From positions 1 through 64,000 of the forward strand of contig NZ_JQEI01000025.1 in assembly GCF_000743355.1 (NCBI RefSeq): 64,000 bases of DNA, in the 5' to 3' direction. The DNA comes from Serratia sp. Ag1. Lineage in GTDB: Bacteria > Pseudomonadota > Gammaproteobacteria > Enterobacterales > Enterobacteriaceae. The notes under the pieces are model-generated. The model made no database searches. It saw only the letters and a list, made by a program, of their open reading frames with translations, and was not told where the DNA came from. Shown in pieces: positions 60,686 to 64,000 of the stretch; the stretch's first letter is position 1; every line of letters begins with the position of its first letter. Both the position numbers and the translations under genes were made by a program.

Positions 60686-61947
60686 GGCCCCTCCAGCAGC
60701 GCACGCAGCACTTTGCGCTGCTGGTGAGTTAACGGCAGTTCGAGATACATTATCGATGGTGACCGCGCCTGATCTTCCGCTGCATACGGGCTGATCACCA
60801 AAGAGATCCCCGGCGGTGCGCCAGAGTGCAGATAATCTGCCAGGGGCAGGCATTTGATGCTGAGCGGTAAGAGCGTCAGTTCACGCAACTGATACTCAAC
60901 ATCTTCTTCCAACTGTGGGTTATGCTGCGTTAGCAACAGTACCTGTTTTTCTTGCAACGCATTCTCTTGCATCAGCCAGGCGCCAAAGCTGATAGCGACC
61001 AACCCGGTTTCTTCCCGTGAAAACCGGATGTCATACTCCCGTTCAAATGGCACTAAGGCTTGTTGCGTAGTACGCATCAAACGCGGATATTTGCGCGTGA
61101 TTTCTTCCAGTAACAGATTATCGATCCCGATGGAAAAACGGCAGCGTTCTATGGCCGGAGCCAAATGGGCAAACAGTTGGCTGATAAGCTCTGCCTTGCT
61201 GCTGAAGTTCATGCCGGAGGCTTGCTGAAATCGCTCCACCATGTGCTCAATGGCTGCCATCAGACGCCGATCCTCTGCCGAGTCACGGCGGGTATAGCTG
61301 TGGTTTTTCATCATCACCAGCATCAGTGTTAGAAAATCGTTCTCGCAAGCTGCCATCGGCTGATTGAACAACTGGCTCAGTGTTTGATGTAGCTCATCAG
61401 CAGCGGGCTGTTCTGGTTTGCACTGTAGCCATTCATGCTGGATCTGATCGAAATCGGGATGGTGTCGGTGTTGATTGTCTATGGCGCAATAGCAGAGATA
61501 ATGCTGCAGAAATTGCCGGTCGCGTCGCTCAAAATGGCGATTCAGCCGCTGCTCGCATTGGGTGATGCACTGTTCCAGCGCGCACATTTGTTGGCTATCC
61601 AGTGAGATGGCCTGTTGAAGTTGTGGGCCAAAATGTTGTGCAACAAATTCCGGGCTGCATCGCAACGCTCTCCTCAGCCAGTGCAGCAGGCAAAGTCGTT
61701 GATTGAGCGTACTGCCCTGTATCTGATAGCCCTCATCGGGGTTACCCTGGATTTCCAACTGGTGGAAACGCTGGATTTCACTGGCAACCTCGGCTATATC
61801 TTGCCGGGTAATAGGGTGGTCGACGCCATTGATTCGGCTGATAGTCTCCAGTTGTACCTTGGACACCGGCGTGTACAGCATCAGTAGCAGATTGCAGCGC
61901 CGTTGTTGACCGGAGAGCTCAGGCACAGAAGAAGTGTCTAGGCTCAT
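60682..61947 (-). CDS. csiE: Stationary-phase inducible protein CsiE
   Basis: CsiE (421 aa) is a stationary-phase protein with PRD-like (PTS regulation) domains; E. coli csiE is induced by sigma-S and cAMP-CRP. The sequence has QRRCNLLLMLYTP, LNQRLCLLHWLRRALRCSPEF, the PRD-like block FSIGIDNLLLEEITRKYPRL and SREETGLVAISFGAWLMQEN. Its mechanism is unknown. Position next to hcaT is as in E. coli. Confidence 0.92.
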   Translation of the reverse strand: MSLDTSSVPELSGQQRRCNLLLMLYTPVSKVQLETISRINGVDHPITRQDIAEVASEIQRFHQLEIQGNPDEGYQIQGSTLNQRLCLLHWLRRALRCSPEFVAQHFGPQLQQAISLDSQQMCALEQCITQCEQRLNRHFERRDRQFLQHYLCYCAIDNQHRHHPDFDQIQHEWLQCKPEQPAADELHQTLSQLFNQPMAACENDFLTLMLVMMKNHSYTRRDSAEDRRLMAAIEHMVERFQQASGMNFSSKAELISQLFAHLAPAIERCRFSIGIDNLLLEEITRKYPRLMRTTQQALVPFEREYDIRFSREETGLVAISFGAWLMQENALQEKQVLLLTQHNPQLEEDVEYQLRELTLLPLSIKCLPLADYLHSGAPPGISLVISPYAAEDQARSPSIMYLELPLTHQQRKVLRALLEGP

Positions 61948-62093
61948 ATCACCTTCTGGCAGGTTATGTTTAAATTCTGCTTAAGCATAGCAAAAGGCGT
62001 TGTGGCGGCACGGCTGTTGCCGCTGGTTTTATTTCGGCTTACAACTTTCGTCACAGTTCTGCCGAGCCTCACCGCTCGTTGAAGTGCGATTTA

Positions 62094-62108
62094 TGTTACT
62101 TTATAACA
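62094..62108 (+). promoter_or_regulatory. Zur-like box upstream of zevA
   Basis: TGTTACTTTATAACA closely matches the Zur core TGTTATANTATAACA (two mismatches). It lies 18 bases before the predicted start codon of the zinc-pair gene, an operator-like position. Confidence 0.55.
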
Positions 62109-62125
62109 ATAATGAGTATGATGTG

Positions 62126-62761
62126 ATGATGAAACTACGTTATCTAGTGGTCGGATGGTTGAGTTTGTTCTGCGCAGAGGTTGCTGCTCATCCGCACAGT
62201 TTTATCGATATGAACACCACCTTTGTGGCGAAAGATCAGAGCTTGATAGGTTTGAAAATGGTTTGGGTTATGGATGAAATCACTTCGGCAGACCTGTTGT
62301 ATGATGCAGAAAATGCCAAAAGCGACTCGGAAATCTGGAAAAAGTTGGCAGCGGAAGTGATGGCTAATGTGCTGGCACAACATTATTTCACCGATATTTA
62401 TCGCGATGGTAAGCCGGTGAAGTATCTGAATCTGCCAACGGAATATCGTCTTTCCCGAACAGGCCATAAAGCGGTGCTGGAATTTGTAATGCCGCTGGCC
62501 GAACCGCAGGCGCTGGCGGGCAAGCCGTTTGAGATTTCTACCTACGATCCCACCTATTTCGTCGATATGGCCTATCAGGATAAAAAGGCGTTGCATCTGC
62601 CGCCAGAAATAGCGCAGCAGTGCAAATTCAGTCTGGTTACACCAAAACCGGATTCATCATTACAGGCTTATGCGCTGTCTCTTGATAAAAACGACACTCC
62701 CGGCGAAGACATGGCGCTGGGGCAGCAATTTGCACAGCGGGTAACGTTACAATGTCAGTAA
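62126..62761 (+). CDS. DUF1007 periplasmic protein, ZevA-like
   Basis: A 211-aa exported protein of the DUF1007 family. A Sec signal peptide (MMKLRYLVVGWLSLFCAEVA then AHPHS) is followed by a His-containing mature N-terminus and the family blocks LKMVWVMDEITSADLLYDAE and YDPTYFVDMAYQD. In Haemophilus influenzae the DUF1007 protein ZevA works with ZevB in zinc uptake. It overlaps the next gene by 10 bp, and a Zur-like box lies upstream. The start could be 62126 or 62129. Confidence 0.82.
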   Translation: MMKLRYLVVGWLSLFCAEVAAHPHSFIDMNTTFVAKDQSLIGLKMVWVMDEITSADLLYDAENAKSDSEIWKKLAAEVMANVLAQHYFTDIYRDGKPVKYLNLPTEYRLSRTGHKAVLEFVMPLAEPQALAGKPFEISTYDPTYFVDMAYQDKKALHLPPEIAQQCKFSLVTPKPDSSLQAYALSLDKNDTPGEDMALGQQFAQRVTLQCQ

Positions 62762-63774
62762 ACCTCAGCCAGCCCGTTGCGGGTAAACGCCATTGGCTAT
62801 TCAGCCTGTGGCCGCTATTGTTGCTGTTTATCGCTTTGGCGGCGGGAGCGCAACTGGTTTGGCAGTACTGGCCTCAGTTGCTGATGCACAGTGTGGTGTG
62901 GCAGAAAGCACTGCATCAGCAAATGGCCGCCCTGTTGCAACAGGTTAAAGCTGCTCCGCAGCAGGCTGGGTTGGCACTGATGTTGTTTAGCTTGAGCTAC
63001 GGTGTGTTACATGCGCTTGGGCCGGGCCATGGCAAGGTAGTGATCGCCACTTATCTGGCTACCCATCCGGCGCGCTTGAAAAGCAGCTTGCAACTGACGT
63101 TTGCCGCTTCGCTGTTACAAGGGCTGGTAGCGATTGCTCTGGTTACGCTGGTATTGGTAGTGTGGCAACTTTCTTCTCGCCAATTGCATCAGAGCAGTTT
63201 CTGGCTGGAAAAGGGCAGTTTTATTCTGGTGATGTTGCTTGGTGCGTTGCTGACTTGGCGAGCGTTGAAACGTTTATATCAGACGGTGAAAGGGATGCGA
63301 CCCGTGGCTGCGTTGCGGATTAACCGCTTGCAACCACTGCCGGTAGACCATGTTCACGATGCTAATTGCGGTTGCGGGCACCGGCATTTGCCCAGCGATG
63401 CTGAACTGCAAGCGGGTAATGATTGGCGTACCCGAACAGCGATTGTGCTGGCAATGGGCATGCGGCCATGTTCTGGCGCGATTCTGGTGTTGTTGTTTTC
63501 CAAAGTGCTTGGCGTGTTTATCTGGGGCGTATTTTCTGCCCTGGCGATGGCATTGGGGACTTCGTTGACCATCTCGGCGTTGGCGTTCTTTGTACACTAT
63601 AGCCGCAAGCAGGCGGTCCGCATCAGCGGCCAGCGCACACCTGCTGCATGGAGCGCCGTGGCCTGGGGATCGTTGGCGTTGATTGGCGGGATCGTCCTGC
63701 TGTTTGCCGGGGTGCTGATGTACGTGAGTGCACAGCCCGAGTTTGGCGGTGGAATGCGGCCTTTCACCCGCTAG
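62752..63774 (+). CDS. NicO/RcnA-superfamily metal transporter, ZevB-like
   Basis: A 340-aa inner-membrane protein of the nickel/cobalt transporter superfamily with about seven spans. The first motif is HALGPGHGKVVIATYLATHP (H-x4-DH-like region with HALGPGHGK), a His/Cys-rich loop DHVHDANCGCGHRHLPS is near residues 199-215, and GMRPCSGAILVLLFSK is the second family motif. Pairing with DUF1007 and the Zur-like box favours zinc as substrate; nickel or cobalt cannot be ruled out. Confidence 0.85.
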   Translation: MSVNLSQPVAGKRHWLFSLWPLLLLFIALAAGAQLVWQYWPQLLMHSVVWQKALHQQMAALLQQVKAAPQQAGLALMLFSLSYGVLHALGPGHGKVVIATYLATHPARLKSSLQLTFAASLLQGLVAIALVTLVLVVWQLSSRQLHQSSFWLEKGSFILVMLLGALLTWRALKRLYQTVKGMRPVAALRINRLQPLPVDHVHDANCGCGHRHLPSDAELQAGNDWRTRTAIVLAMGMRPCSGAILVLLFSKVLGVFIWGVFSALAMALGTSLTISALAFFVHYSRKQAVRISGQRTPAAWSAVAWGSLALIGGIVLLFAGVLMYVSAQPEFGGGMRPFTR

Positions 63775-63785
63775 CAGGTATAAAA

Positions 63786-63807
63786 AAACGCTGCATCGGC
63801 AGCGTTT
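63786..63807 (+). terminator. Terminator-like hairpin after the ZevB-like gene
   Basis: Perfect 9-bp stem AAACGCTGC / GCAGCGTTT with a 4-base ATCG loop begins 12 bp after the stop. A run of A precedes it and three T follow the core. An identical 22-bp hairpin recurs at 63939. Confidence 0.7.
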
Positions 63808-64000
63808 GAGGTTGATGACAAAGTGGCTTTTTAGCCCGAGATACCCGGGTCTAGCGCACCGAGGGGCGCTCCGGCGGCTTACGCCGCTACGACCCCTTCG
63901 GCACGCTCCCCCTAATAACTGGCTTTGTCAGTAGTCTGAAACGCTGCATCGGCAGCGTTTTCCTGATGGTTCACAGTCGGTAGGAACCTGTCATCTTAAC
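63808..64000. repeat. Nested palindromic intergenic region
   Basis: Between two identical hairpins (63786-63807 and 63939-63960) lie inverted arms TGACAAAG (around 63816) and CTTTGTCA (around 63924) plus the palindromic GCGGCTTACGCCGC. No gene is seen in this end of the window. The layout hairpin-arm-centre-arm-hairpin suggests one large palindromic element of ~175 bp. Confidence 0.55.

Overview
The window is chromosomal DNA from a member of the Enterobacterales, most likely Serratia or a close Yersiniaceae relative. The reasons are the E. coli-like order of housekeeping genes, the near-identical protein sequences (SmpB, RpoE, GlnB, LepA, PurL, GlyA), a tmRNA with the tag ANDENYALAA, and 127-bp ERIC palindromes. 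The genus is inferred from memory of gene content, not from a search.

Layout. 1-9.5 kb: ssrA (3' end cut by the window edge), smpB, ratAB, bamE, recN with three LexA boxes, nadK, grpE with a sigma-32 promoter, ung, grcA with two FNR sites, srmB, trmN6. 9.5-21.3 kb: nadB, the sigma-E operon rpoE-rseABC with a short leader ORF, lepA, lepB, rnc-era-recO-pdxJ-acpS, yfhL. 21.3-33.3 kb is more variable: an ERIC element, an AT-rich stretch, a Tat-exported cholesterol-oxidase-like flavoprotein, yfhH/murQ (no murP), pgpC, a four-gene unit of unknown role (VWA protein, sensor kinase, response regulator, DUF2157 membrane protein), then tadA and mltF. 33.4-44.2 kb: purL, a GlmY small-RNA locus with sigma-54 promoter, IHF site and three GlrR boxes, glrK-qseG-glrR, ERIC, glutamine-dependent nadE, glnB. 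44.3-56.6 kb is an accessory block between glnB and hmp, which are neighbours in E. coli as I recall: a Fic protein with a small convergent antitoxin-like gene, then a LysR regulator and a polyamine-catabolism cluster (two aldehyde dehydrogenases, a YdcSTUV ABC transporter, a Tat-exported spermidine dehydrogenase and a triheme cytochrome c). 56.6-64 kb: hmp with an NsrR box, glyA with a PurR box, hcaT, csiE, and a zevAB-like zinc pair behind a Zur-like box, ending in a nested palindromic repeat.

How the genes work together. GlrK/QseG/GlrR sense the envelope and drive GlmY through the sigma-54 promoter just upstream. The sigma-E operon handles outer-membrane stress. The polyamine block can be read as one pathway: periplasmic spermidine oxidation passes electrons to a cytochrome c, the aminoaldehyde or polyamine is imported by YdcSTUV, and PatD-type dehydrogenases oxidise it to GABA. 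The least explained units are the VWA-kinase-regulator-DUF2157 module, the Fic/antitoxin pair and the cholesterol-oxidase-like protein.
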